Positions 33,302 through 42,616 of a stretch of 64,000 nt of DNA are shown one piece after another. The notes beneath the pieces are model-generated. The model was not told the origin of the DNA. It was given only the letters and a program-made list of their open reading frames with translations, and searched no databases. Position 1 is the stretch's first letter, and every line of letters begins with the position of its first letter. The DNA comes from Tetraselmis striata (lineage: Eukaryota; Chlorophyta; Chlorodendrophyceae; Chlorodendrales; Chlorodendraceae), in the NCBI GenBank assembly GCA_006384855.1, contig VCJN01003039.1, positions 124,001 to 188,000 on the forward strand, written 5' to 3'. The translations under genes and the position numbers were made by a program.

Positions 33302-35001
33302 ATGCCGGCAAAGGGATGGATAGCGAGTGTGTCGAAGGATGGCGTGTACTCATGCAAGCACTGCCGGGGCAACGTGACGGGCACATGTGATAAGATGGCG
33401 CGAGAGCGGCACTTCCTAAAATTCCCGAACTGTAGCCACTCGTTGAAGCGTGCGGCTAAGTTGCGCCGCAAGGCCGCCTTATCACAAGCAGCAGCAGCAG
33501 CAGGGGCGGCAGCAGCAGCAACAACAACAACAGGGGCGGCAGCAGGAGTAGCTGCAGCCGTCGGAAACGGCCCGCCGGCGCCGGTCTCGGACGACGGCGG
33601 CTCGAAGGTGGACGATGTGATGGGCGTGGGGGAGGACCCCGTTGGCGAAGACGGTATGGACATCGACGCGCCTGCGTGGCCGCCGGCGGGCGTGGAAGCT
33701 GCCGATGAGGGCGTGATATGGAAAGGCGATCCCGGCGACGTCTACATGAAGGTCATCGCCAAGAAGTTCCGGGGAGTATGGCACTACGGCGTGATAACCG
33801 GCGTCGTTACCGAGTTGGTGTTGGAGGACTACGGCGGGGCGACCCAGTGGCGCGCTGTTTTCGAGGACGGGGACATTGTGGGCCTTCTGCGTTCAGAGGT
33901 GAGTGGGCCCGGCATGCGTGCTGGTGGCACCACTCAACTGCGGTTGTATGGAATCACACGCACCCACCCGGTCGGCGTGGCAGGTTGTGGAGGCTATGGC
34001 GGCTGCCCAGGAGCACCCCCCTGTGGATGCGGACGGGGAGGCTCGCTTGGTAACCGTCCATGAAGGCGATGACTTGTCCAGTGAATCACGCACCTTGCCC
34101 GGCGTGCGTTCAACACAACCCGGCTGGCGGAGGCCAAGCAGAACACTGGCTGCCATGGCGTGTGCCATGTGCATGTGGTCCTGGGCTATGTCAGCATGGT
34201 CAACCTCTTCCCCCTCGCGCCGTTCCACCTGTTTTTTTTGGCTTGGGAAGGGACTTCTGGAGGAAATTTGTCACCGTGCAGGGCCACATTGGATTCCGAG
34301 ATATGAAACAGGAAGACCGGCGCCAGGCTTTAGTCCCGATACCCATCAACTTTGAACGCGGGTTGCGCCCTTCGTTTGCAGTGTCCAAGAATCGAAAGGT
34401 AAACCCCCCCCCCCCCCCCCCCCCCGGGCGTGGGCGTGGGCGTGGGCGTGACGGCATTCCCCTCCATGACTGCAGGGTCAGGCAAGGTGACGGTGCAGTC
34501 CGGCTGGGTCATGGAGGACTGCTTGCACCACATGGAAACGTTTTCCATTCTTATCGCCGGTCCGCTGCTCGAGGAGGCCCGGGTGAAGGCGATCATGACC
34601 GAGAAGGAGCTTCGCGTTCCCAGGCGGTGCTTGGGCACATGTACAAGCGCATGCAAGGAGCTGCGTGGTTCGTCACGCGGTGGGGGTTGCAGAATGTGGT
34701 GACGGAGGAGGACGGCCCCGAGCGCAAGGCGCAGGTGGACGCGCTCACTAGGGAGGGGAGGACTCGATACCCAGCGCGGCGCCAAGGCGCGGCGGCCGGG
34801 GCAGCGCGGCGCCAAGGCGCGGCGGCCGGGGCAGAGCGGCGCCAAGGCGCGGCGGCACGGGCAGCGCGGCGCCAAGGCGCGGCGGCCGGGGCAGCGCGGC
34901 GCGCCAAGGCGCGGCGGCCGGGGCAGCGCGGCGCCAAGACAGCGCATACAGCGGAATCGGCGGAAAGGGATGCATTACAAGCTGTGGACGGCAGCCGCTG
35001 A
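33302..35001 (+). CDS. Transposon gene A, copy 2
   Basis: Same product as the gene at 16,984. Here the first exon is open from MPAKGWIASVSKDG through the BED-like zinc finger (YSCKHCRGNVTGTC) and Tudor-like block (IAKKFRGVWHYGVITGV, WRAVFEDGDIVGLL) to a GAG|GTGAGT donor at 33,899, without the one-base deletion of copy 1. Downstream, a T-run is T8 here against T9 in copy 1 (~34,232). This puts the upstream NLFPLAPFH frame out of register with GLGRDFWRKFVTVQGH. A 21-bp-scale deletion near 34,615-34,625 removes part of the segment before LGHMYKRMQGAAWFVTRW. The short minisatellite (34,774-34,938) leads to the same ending, TAHTAESAERDALQAVDGSR. Confidence 0.55.
34774..34938 (+). repeat. 30-bp coding minisatellite, about 5.5 units
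   Basis: The same unit as at 18,481. One unit has an AGAGCGG variant, one a GGCGGCACGG variant and one a 2-bp insertion (GCGCGGCGCGCC). The frame leaves the array at the same protein ending as in copy 1. Confidence 0.95.
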
Positions 35002-35517
35002 AAACTATGCGGTCATGCCGCAACAACCCCAGCACTGGCTTCTGGATACCTCTGATCTGGCTGGCGGTGGCGGGCTGCGGGATGCAGGGCCGCATGACTG
35101 AGGTGGCGGTGCTAGTGAGCCCGGAGAGTCTGCATGCGGCGGAGGCGGCGCAGCCGCATAGGCACTAGACAATGCTCTGAAGCGAGCCCCAATTGTCTGC
35201 CCAGCGCCTGCCCCAATGTAACGCACCAGCTTGGCAGCAATTGGCAGCTCTTTTGCCCCCCCTCCACCCCACAGACACACTACCAATACCAGTTTCTCAT
35301 CCCGGCGGGCAGTTGATGCGTATACCCAGGCTTGTGCGTACGCGGTGCGGGGGGGGGGGGTCACTATAGCTAGTGATGTGAGATATGAGTGCAGCAACAG
35401 ATATTGTGCAAGATATAATACGATGGCATGCAAGCGGGTCCCCGCTCTTCCACAATCATTGGCCCTGCTCCCTCTTGCCCCGCCCCCGGTGCCCTTTAGC
35501 TGCTCTCAGCATCCCGA

Positions 35518-36215
35518 GTGGGATGGGCGGGGCAGCGGTTGCTACCGAGTGAGGCGTAGCATCGTTTGCAGCAGCAACGCAGCCTTTCCGGTGTGACGCC
35601 GCCTGGATGTAACCCAGCAGTACGCGCAAAGTGCAAGTGCAAGCTGCTGATGGCGGGGATCCCGCGCGGGGGGGGGGGGGGGGGGGGGCAGCGGCTGTGG
35701 GATAGGCGCGGCAGCGGTTGCTACTGAGTGAGGCGTCGCATCGTTTGCAGTAGCAACGCAGCCTTTCCGGTGTGACGCCGCCTGGATGTAACCCAGCAGT
35801 ACGCGCAAAGTGCAAGTGCAAGCTGCTGATGGCGGGGATCCCGCGCGGGGGGGGGGGGGGGGGGGGGCAGCGGCTGTGGGATAGGCGCGGCAGCGGTTGC
35901 TACTGAGTGAGGCGTCGCATCGTTTGCAATAGCAACGCAGCCTTTCCGGTTGCATAGTGTGACGCAGCCTGGATGTAACCCAGCAGTACGCGCAAAGTGC
36001 AAGTGCAAGCTGCTGGTGGCATGGATCCACGCGAGGTCGCAGGACGGTGCGCGAGGGGGGGGGGGGGGGGGGCAGCGGCTGTGGGATAGGCGGGGCAGCG
36101 GTTGCTACCGAGTGAGGCGTAGCATCGTTTGCAGTAGCAACGCAGCCTTTCCGGTTGCATAGTGTGACACCGCTTGGATGTAACCCAGCAGTACGCGCAA
36201 AGTGCAAGTGTTACA
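35518..36215 (+). repeat. Tandem ~180-bp repeat, four units with G-runs
   Basis: Four units of the repeat seen at 21,918, each with GGCAGCGGTTGCTA and CCCAGCAGTACGCGCAAAGT. G-runs of about 17-21 nt separate them (~35,679, ~35,848, ~36,056). Copy 1 has two units. Confidence 0.9.
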
Positions 36216-36252
36216 CGTCCGTGTGCCCCACCCAATGACATTGCGCCCGACC

Positions 36253-37059
36253 TCACTGACGGCATGTCTCGCTCTCCATCATCTCGCGGGCCGTCCGCCG
36301 CCTCACCCTGCGCACCCCACCAGCCGCGCGTGCCTTCTCGGAAGCCTCACACACGGCGGCGCGAGTCGCGTCGTGGAACACGTCCCTGACATGGCGGAAC
36401 TCCGCCCTCACCGTGGCCGTGGTCGGGCAGGGGACTGCCCGCTGATGGGTCGCCATGCATGGGTACTTGGGGCCGCACAAAGCCGGGGTGCCGTCGCAGC
36501 AACACTCCCAGTCCGTCCGTTGGGCGCAGTCCACGCATGACGGGCGTCCGGCCAGGACACGCACATGATAGTGCATGTGGCCGCCTCCCGCCACTGCTCG
36601 TAGTGCTCCGGTCAACATGGCGACGAGCAAGTCGGCATGTCCCGCAGGTGGCTGCGGGGCGGGTGGCGCGAGCGCAGCCTCGCTCGCCTCGACAACCCCC
36701 TCAGCCCGATCAGTCGCCTCGACCACGGCCTCCTCCGCCTCCTGACGCGGGGCACCAGGCGCATCATCGTCGCCTGGCAGGGCGTCCCCCCCCGCAACGG
36801 CGCCGTCGGCGGTGGCCGACGCCGTCGTGGCGGGGTGTTGTGAGGAGGTGGCCCTAGACATAGGTGGGGCCGGCACCGCCATGTGTTGCTCCACATGCGG
36901 TGCGGTTCCTGACGCGACAGCTCCGTCGCACCAGTACCGGCGCCGGCACCCCACGCGTGATGGGCTTACCACCAACCGGCATGTTTCCTTTGGGAGGCGG
37001 TTCATCCGCGTCGGAGGTGAGCGGCGGTGCCTGTGTGGGTGTGGATACTGCCCGGCCAT
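36253..37059 (-). CDS. Transposon gene B, copy 2
   Basis: 268 codons, colinear with 22,271-23,077 and free of stops or indels. The zinc ribbon is kept (RPSCVDCAQRT, WECCCDGTPALCGPKYPC), with a Gly-to-Ala change between the second Cys and the Gln. The tail differs slightly (REMMESETCRQ). That this ORF is open in both copies while gene A is damaged is notable, but the differences are not biased to silent sites by eye. Confidence 0.6.
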   Translation of the reverse strand: MAGQYPHPHRHRRSPPTRMNRLPKETCRLVVSPSRVGCRRRYWCDGAVASGTAPHVEQHMAVPAPPMSRATSSQHPATTASATADGAVAGGDALPGDDDAPGAPRQEAEEAVVEATDRAEGVVEASEAALAPPAPQPPAGHADLLVAMLTGALRAVAGGGHMHYHVRVLAGRPSCVDCAQRTDWECCCDGTPALCGPKYPCMATHQRAVPCPTTATVRAEFRHVRDVFHDATRAAVCEASEKARAAGGVRRVRRRTAREMMESETCRQ

Positions 37060-37805
37060 TAGGGCTCCCGCCGCCTGCCGCTCCGCCGACCCACGCCGCG
37101 GCGTGTGCTGCGCCCCGCATAGTCGCCTCGAATATAATATACATTACGCGGGGACGGGGGGGGGGGGGGGGGGGATTCGTGCGTTTCGTATGTCGGCGGA
37201 AAGGCGGCGTATTACCGTGCGTGCATGCGTGCGCAACCCCGCGGCAGCAAGCGCCGGACTCGGCGTGTGCCGGCGGCAGAGCTGCGAAGCCATGGACACG
37301 GTACGGGATGCCAAGTCTGGCTAAGCAACTGCCGAGGCTGGCGGCTTAACCCCCATGTCCGGCGGTTGAGGGACGGAAAGTGCGTAGAAGTTGATCGGCA
37401 AAGCGGGCATATAAGCCTGGCTGTGCTAGGTTCCTATTAAGTAATGGCGGTTTGTGCTAAGTAATTCGTAGGGGTAGACCATGCAGCGCAAGTAGGGGGC
37501 GGTATAAATGAGGCCGGGCACATATACTGCTCCACGAAACGACACTGTCGCACGTGTAGTTGAATAGACGCCCCCCCCCCCCCCCCCGCCGGGTCGGCCC
37601 GCCGACCCGCCACGGCATGTAATATCTGTCATGCATCGCCGGGGTATGTGTGAGTGGATGCCCCGCCGCCACATCCCCCCCCCCCCACCCCCCCCTCCCC
37701 CCCCCATTTACACTTGTGCACTCATTAAGTTTGGGCTGGTTTCGGAGCAGTACATGTGCGTATGTATATATATACATACAATGGAACGTAGGACCTGCGC
37801 GGAAA

Positions 37806-38121
37806 GAGGCGGGGCAGGTGGAGTGCGTTGGGGGTGCGTAGAGTAGCGTGTTGGTGAGATTCGGGGTGCATCGGACGCCGGATGCCCATCCACCCAGCGT
37901 AAAAGACGCGTACGTAATATTCACACTATATATATTCACACGCAAATGTGTGAAAACCGGACATTCCGTGCCGGATGAGTGGGAATACGGCGTCCGATGC
38001 AGCCAAAACCCCAGCAACACGCTATTCTATGCACCGCCAATGCACTCCGCCAGCACCGCCTCATTCTTTGTCGATTTCGAAAACGCCTTCACATTATCCA
38101 CCGCTAATTGCAATTGCCACC
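37806..38121 (+). repeat. Single palindromic unit at the right end of copy 2
   Basis: One ~236-bp inverted-repeat unit of the type at 23,906, followed by part of its spacer. The element ends within this spacer at CCACCGTA. Confidence 0.85.
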
Positions 38122-38124
38122 GTA

Positions 38125-38295
38125 GAGGGGCAGGAGGATGCGGTGAGGTTAAAGGAAGTGTGTGGCGCCCGCAGCGCCCGCGCCGCCATGTAGCGGCGCG
38201 CGCACGTGGCGGGCGCCCAGGATACTGCTGTCGCAGTGCACATTCGCACACTGCACACTGCTGGCACACTGCGCTAGTATTGCTGTACTATAATA
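38125..38295 (-). repeat. Copia 3' LTR, proximal part
   Basis: Matches 39,541-39,726 apart from a ~12-bp length difference in a CACACTGCA repeat and a few substitutions. Begins (minus strand) TATTATAGTACAGCA directly after a purine-rich tract, GCTTGAGAGGGGC. Confidence 0.85.
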
Positions 38296-38329
38296 GCCCC
38301 TCTCAAGCAAAGGCCGGTCATACAGTTGA

Positions 38330-38710
38330 CTAGTGCCCATGCTTGTCCAAGCAGCAGGATGTGAGTAGGTTCTGGCAGGGCTTTGATGATGGGCACCATT
38401 GAGCATGCTGATGTCACCGGACTGAGAGGGCCGGTTGCTGGTGTCAGTTGCTCAGTCGGAGTCTGAGTAGACTACGAGGCGAGCCCCCCCCGGTTCAGTG
38501 GCCCCGTAGGTAATGCCCAGGCCAGGGGTGCCTTTGAGATGGCAGAGCACGCATGAGGTGGGTCTTCTGCGGGGCAGACTGAAACCTTCTAAGCACGTTG
38601 ACAGCGAAGGCGACGTCCGGTCCGGTGCACATCGTGAGCAAGTTGACAGAGCCCAGGAAACCAACACCGATACGTTTCATGGTCCTCTCGGGGGAGCGGG
38701 GCCTTGTCGG
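38330..38710 (-). pseudogene. Copia reverse transcriptase/RNase H relic
   Basis: In two frames the minus strand reads LLTMCTGPDVAFAVNVL (the Copia pattern L.Y...TRPDI.FAV..LSRF), then HLKGTPGLGITYG and LVVYSDSD, the RNase H entry of Ty1/Copia polyproteins, followed by a degenerate MLNGA segment. One-base frame breaks (~38,540) and stops show that it is dead. Upstream pol (protease, integrase, most of RT) is absent. Confidence 0.75.
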
Positions 38711-38719
38711 TGGCGATGG

Positions 38720-39359
38720 CGCTGGCAAGATGGCGGCGACTGAAGGGATGGCGGTGTGCGGGATAGCGGCGGGCGCTGAGGTGACTGCGGCAGGTACGGG
38801 CTCCGGCTCCGCGGGGGCTGCAGGCGGCGGAGGCACGGGCTCTGGCTGCGCGGATGGCGGCGTGCCGGATAGCGGCGGGCGCTGAGGTGGCGGCGGCAAG
38901 TACGGGCTCCGGCTGCGCGGGGGCTGCAGGCGGCGGAGGCACGAGCTCCGGCTGCGCGGGGGCGGCAGGCGGCGGAGGCACGGGCTCCGGCTGCACGGGG
39001 GCGGCAGGCGGCAGAGGCACTGGCTCCGGCTGCACGGGGGCGGCAGGCGGCGGAGGCGCGGGCTCCGGCTGCGCCGTTTCGTGCTGGAGAGAGAGCCGGG
39101 GCAGGTCATGTGCCTGCAAAACCGCGCGGGCGGCGGCCGTGGCAGCATCGTGCGCGATGTCTCGCATCAGCGCGAGCAGCTGAGACATCAGTTCGGCTGA
39201 GGCAGCTTGCTGAATCTGCACGGCGTGTTGGGCCGCTGCAGAGCTGACTTGTCCCCAGGAGGCATGGGATAGGAGACCAAAGGATTGGTCGAGTGCGGGC
39301 CACTGGTCGGAGGATCCGCCGGCGCCTGGCGGCGGCGGGGCATGCATGAGGTCGGACAT
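38720..39359 (-). CDS. Gag-like ORF with Pro/Glu/Gln repeats
   Basis: The ATG at 39,359 gives MSDLMHAPPPPGAGGSSDQW. A helical region with AELMSQLLALMRDIAHDAAT follows, then five or six tandem repeats of the type PEPVPPPPAAPAQ (38,820-39,070). It lies just downstream of the primer-binding site, the position of gag. The frame then runs into the RT relic out of register, so the ORF is truncated by the internal deletion. Confidence 0.5.
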
Positions 39360-39470
39360 ACAAACGCTCACGGAGAAACCGGGCGACATGGCCAGGAGGG
39401 CGCGCCGTGCAGGCGGGCGCGGCGCAACGAGACGGAGCACACAGCGGGAAGCGACGCTGTGAGGCTAGGA

Positions 39471-39483
39471 GGGCATCATAACC
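39471..39483 (-). other. Copia primer-binding site
   Basis: GGTTATGATGCCC directly follows the 5' LTR. It matches the complement of the initiator tRNA-Met anticodon arm (GGTTATGAGCCC) apart from one extra T. Confidence 0.55.
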
Positions 39484-39726
39484 TCTTATAGCCCGGGTGC
39501 AGGGCACGGGCGTGGGCCCCTGACGAGGGGCAGCCGAGTGGGAGGGGCAGGAGGATGCGGTGAGGTTAAAGGAAGTGTGTGGCGCCCGCAGCGCCCACGC
39601 CGCCATGTAGCGGCACGCGCACCTGGCGGGCGCCCAGGATTCTGCTGTCGCAGTGCACATTCGCACACTGCACACTGCACACTGCATACTGCTGGCACAC
39701 TGCGCTAGTACTGCTGTACTATAATA
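39484..39726 (-). repeat. Copia 5' LTR (243 bp)
   Basis: Intact LTR, from TATTATAGTACAGCA to GGGCTATAAGA on the minus strand. It provides the empty-site sequence GTGGGAGGGGCAGG that proves the copy 2 insertion in the other LTR. Confidence 0.85.
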
Positions 39727-39731
39727 AGAAG

Positions 39732-39925
39732 CGAGTATACCAATACCAATACCAGCAGTTTTGGGGAACTGCCATTTTTGTAATTCACACCAGTACCAAC
39801 GGTACCAGCAGCGAGTAGCGAGTACCAGTACCAGCAGCGAGCGTTCGCATTGCCAGCGCTTTGAAGTAGTCGCTACCAGAGTTTTTTTTACCATTACGAG
39901 CAGCGAGTAGCGAGTACCAGTACCA
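39732..39925 (+). repeat. CAGCAGCGAG-type repeat region flanking the Copia element
   Basis: ACCAGTACCAGCAGCGAG-type motifs recur here, and GCATTGCCAGCGCTTTGAAG with a following T-run and CCATTAC also occurs at 32,576-32,620. The retrotransposon is therefore inserted in a pre-existing local repeat. Confidence 0.7.
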
Positions 39926-39977
39926 ATACCTCCCAACCGTGAGATCGTAATCGGACGGCTGTGTAATTAAGGACCGT

Positions 39978-40000
39978 GGGCGGGCGGGCGGGCGGGCGGG
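39978..40000 (+). repeat. (GGGC)n run, G-quadruplex motif
   Basis: Six GGG runs separated by single C residues. Confidence 0.9.
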
Positions 40001-40003
40001 TGG

Positions 40004-40751
40004 ATTATAGTACTTAGTAGTACATGCCAGTAGATAAGCGCTTTAGTCATGCACCTATAGGCCCGATCCGCTGCACTATACTGTACCCGTACGGCAATAA
40101 AGCTCACCGCCAACACACCGGTTCCCCGAGTACTCGCTAAATGAAATCCTCCCGGGGTTTAAGCTGTGTATAGAGGGGTCACAATCCTGAGATGCAACTC
40201 CCGAAACGAGGGCGAATAGTGATTAGTATCCGGTTGATACAGTCAAATATAACGTCATTTGATGAAAACTCAGAGCCCACGTGACCACCCGTCTCGCCAA
40301 CCCATCCCGCCCCACCGATGGCAATCGAACACACCGGCCGGCACCATCACGCGCATACCGCGGTAGCAGCGCGCTAACGTAGGCATATGGTGGCGTTCAG
40401 GTGCCTTGTCTTGTGTGTCGCGGGCAGGGATGGGGCATTCGGCGGGATGATGAGGGAGGAGCGCGAGCGGTCACGTGCTAATAATACGCACGTAGCGCGT
40501 GCCACGTAGCCAAAAAGCGTTGCCAGCTACACATCTCGGATTTGAGACCCGTTTACGGTCTTCAGAAACGAGTGCCTACGCGAACCGGTGTGAAAAAATC
40601 GACGCTTCGCTGGATAAACAATCAGCAACATCGTATTACCAATCAGCATGAAAGATATTAATACATATGCAAAGTTACGCTGCAAAACAATTCGACATAA
40701 CCTCTGCGCAGCATGGAGCCATGCGAATTCCCTCTGTCCGCTCTTGGTATT
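40004..40751. other. Spacer with a possible tRNA-like relic
   Basis: No protein gene. On the minus strand near 40,310-40,385, TAGCGCGCTG (A-box-like) is followed ~40 nt later by GTTCGATTGCC (B-box-like), suggesting a tRNA-derived SINE relic. I cannot fold a complete tRNA. Confidence 0.3.
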
Positions 40752-42584
40752 CTATGGGGGGACATCGCCATGCTTGCGGATCTTCTTGTTGCAAGACGGA
40801 AACTTGTATGCCTTGTCCATGATGCCCTTTACAAAGCTGTGAGACGCCTTGATTTGCCAGATCAACTCCCTCCACTCTACCTACCCCTTCCGCCCGCAGT
40901 TGGTCCCATGTAATATGGAAGTGCTTGGTAAGGGATGTGCAACAACAACACCCCTGGTTTGCCACATATTGCCACACATGAGCGCCACATCAAACCATAA
41001 GTAGCAATACATGATGTATATATTAAATTATGCGTACAATAGATTATACATATAGTATATACACGATATATACATCCATGCACATGCTGCATTTGTGAAT
41101 GCAATGCCAAATGCATGGGCATACCTTCTCTGCCGAGCAACCACGTTGCCCTCTGCTTGCATTCTGATAATTGCTGCCCCCCCCCTCCGCCCCCCCTCGT
41201 ACACCATCACTGGCACCTTAGTGCCATCTGATAGCGTCACTCCTTTGGTGGCAATGTCATTGAGTTCGTCGAAGAAGCGCTTGCCCCTCTCCGCCAGCAT
41301 CTCACAGGCGTCATCCACTCGTACGGAAGGACATGGCTGCTCCATACCAAGCTGTTGTTCTGTAGGCCGTCATGACGGACCACCTTGGTCACACCGGTGG
41401 TCTGCTTGACACCCATGTAAGCGCCAATAGAGTCCACGATGCCCTGGACATAGGGAGGGGTGGGGAGGGGGGGGGTGCTCGCAGTCCGGGTCGTAGCCGG
41501 AAGACCACCTGAGGTCCCCGATTCGGATGGCCACAGTCACCCCGATGGGGACAGCTGCAATCACGATTTTGCCCTCCAGCACTTGGTGTTCCACGCCGAG
41601 CTCCTCCTTCGCATAGCCCCTCCATTCCCTCACCGCACGGTTCGAGGACAACTGCGGGAAGCGGATGTCGAACAATGACAAGTTGCGTGGCACATGCTCG
41701 CCTTTGACCGGATCAAACCACTGCCCGATGCCCCGGATCATGCGCCGGTATTCCTTGTCACTGCATTTTCAACGTGACTTTAGGCAGCTGCCCAACTGCG
41801 GCGAAAAGTGCTCTGGAATCTTGTCGACCACAGCCGTCACTGTGTGGCGACAGCACGGGCCGTAGCACGGCGCTCCGGATGGGGCAGGGGGCTGGTAGCG
41901 GTCGGTGAGCTTGGCTGCAACGTACCGTTGCAGCCCAGCTCCCTCCGCGGCGTCCTTGGCACGACCTGCCGCCACGTCTAGGAACTTTCCGATCTTCTTC
42001 GCTGCGTTGTTCGCGGACCACTGCGAGAAGGTGCGGGGCACCTACAAAACGCACTCGGTGGCCGGCCCTGCTGGCAGACGGTGCACCGCCGCAATCTCGA
42101 GCGCTTCGCTGACCTTCTCGTGCTTGCGCTTGACGAGCGCAAGATGGCGGCGCGTGTGTTCCATTGTAGCTTCTTTACGCGCGCGCTCGAGCTGCACGTG
42201 CATGCCGGCTAGTTGCTTGTCCTTGCCATGCACTGCCTCGCCCTCACGGAGCTGCTTCACCTTACCCTGCAGCTCGACCAGCTGTTCCTCAACGCTCCGG
42301 CGTGCGAGCTGTTGCTTCTATGCGGTTGATTGCTGCGGCTCCAACGAAGCGACCGCGCCATCGCGCTCGGCGTGCGGGCGGGCAGCGGAGCGCCGTTGCC
42401 CACGCGCAGTGCTGACAAAGCGCCCGTGCGCGCCGCGTTCGAGGCCTCGTCCTTGCTGCGGCGGGTCGAGGCCGTCGACAACATTAGATGGTGCCTTATT
42501 TACTCGCGTTTTGCGGGCGACGGGCGGGCGGGCTGTGGCCCCATGCCGCATCTGCGGGCGATTCGGTACCCCAGTCAACACCAT
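40752..42584 (-). pseudogene. Unrecognised multi-domain gene with in-frame stop and frame breaks
   Basis: Starts MVLTGVPNRPQMRHGATARP at 42,584. After an in-frame TAG at 42,318 the same frame continues as a coiled-coil-like stretch (EEQLVELQGKVKQLREGE, LALVKRKHEKVSEALEIA). In another frame follow PRTFSQWSANNAAKKIGKF with KLTDRYQPPAPSGAPCYG, then YRRMIRGIGQWFDPVKGEH, IVIAAVPIGVTVAIRIGDL, YMGVKQTTGVTKVVRHDG, and in a further frame DELNDIATKGVTLSDGTK. The last piece is ELIWQIKASHSFVKGIMDK with KKIRKHGDVPP and TAG at 40,752. Some frame changes may be introns (C-rich ~41,455). No family recognised; probably mobile-element-associated. Confidence 0.45.
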
Positions 42585-42616
42585 TGTGGTCAAACCCTGT
42601 AACTACGAGTGCCTCC

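Larger units (their letters stand above)
32694..38124. mobile_element. CACTA/EnSpm-like transposon, copy 2, with non-canonical right end
   Basis: The left end is the family terminus with one mismatch (CACTGTGATATTCAGATGTG). The copy follows copy 1 from its start through genes A and B to the first palindromic unit. It then stops at ...CAATTGCCACCGTA, a point about 2.5 kb short of the family's right terminus. Comparison with the empty site in the 5' LTR (39,541) shows GAG duplicated on both sides (32,691-32,693 and 38,125-38,127), so the right junction is a genuine insertion end rather than a random deletion. The minisatellite has ~5.5 units instead of ~95, and the ~180-bp repeat has four units instead of two. 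Confidence 0.8.
32633..39726 (-). mobile_element. Internally deleted Copia-type LTR retrotransposon with a nested DNA transposon
   Basis: Read on the minus strand: 5' LTR 39,484-39,726, primer-binding site 39,471-39,483, gag-like ORF, a short reverse-transcriptase/RNase H relic, polypurine tract 38,296-38,308, and a 3' LTR split into 38,125-38,295 and 32,633-32,693 by the nested copy 2 transposon. A 5-bp target duplication, AGAAG, flanks it at 32,628-32,632 and 39,727-39,731. The primer site GGTTATGATGCCC resembles the complement of the initiator-tRNA-Met anticodon arm with one extra T, as in elements primed by half tRNAs such as Drosophila copia. Most of pol is missing, so the copy is non-autonomous. 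Confidence 0.8.

Noticed and set aside
42318-42320. Reassigned TAG codon (Gln) as in some ulvophyte algae
   Set aside because: The coiled-coil gene ends in TAG and the internal TAGs lie only in decayed, frame-broken genes, so nonsense mutation is simpler.
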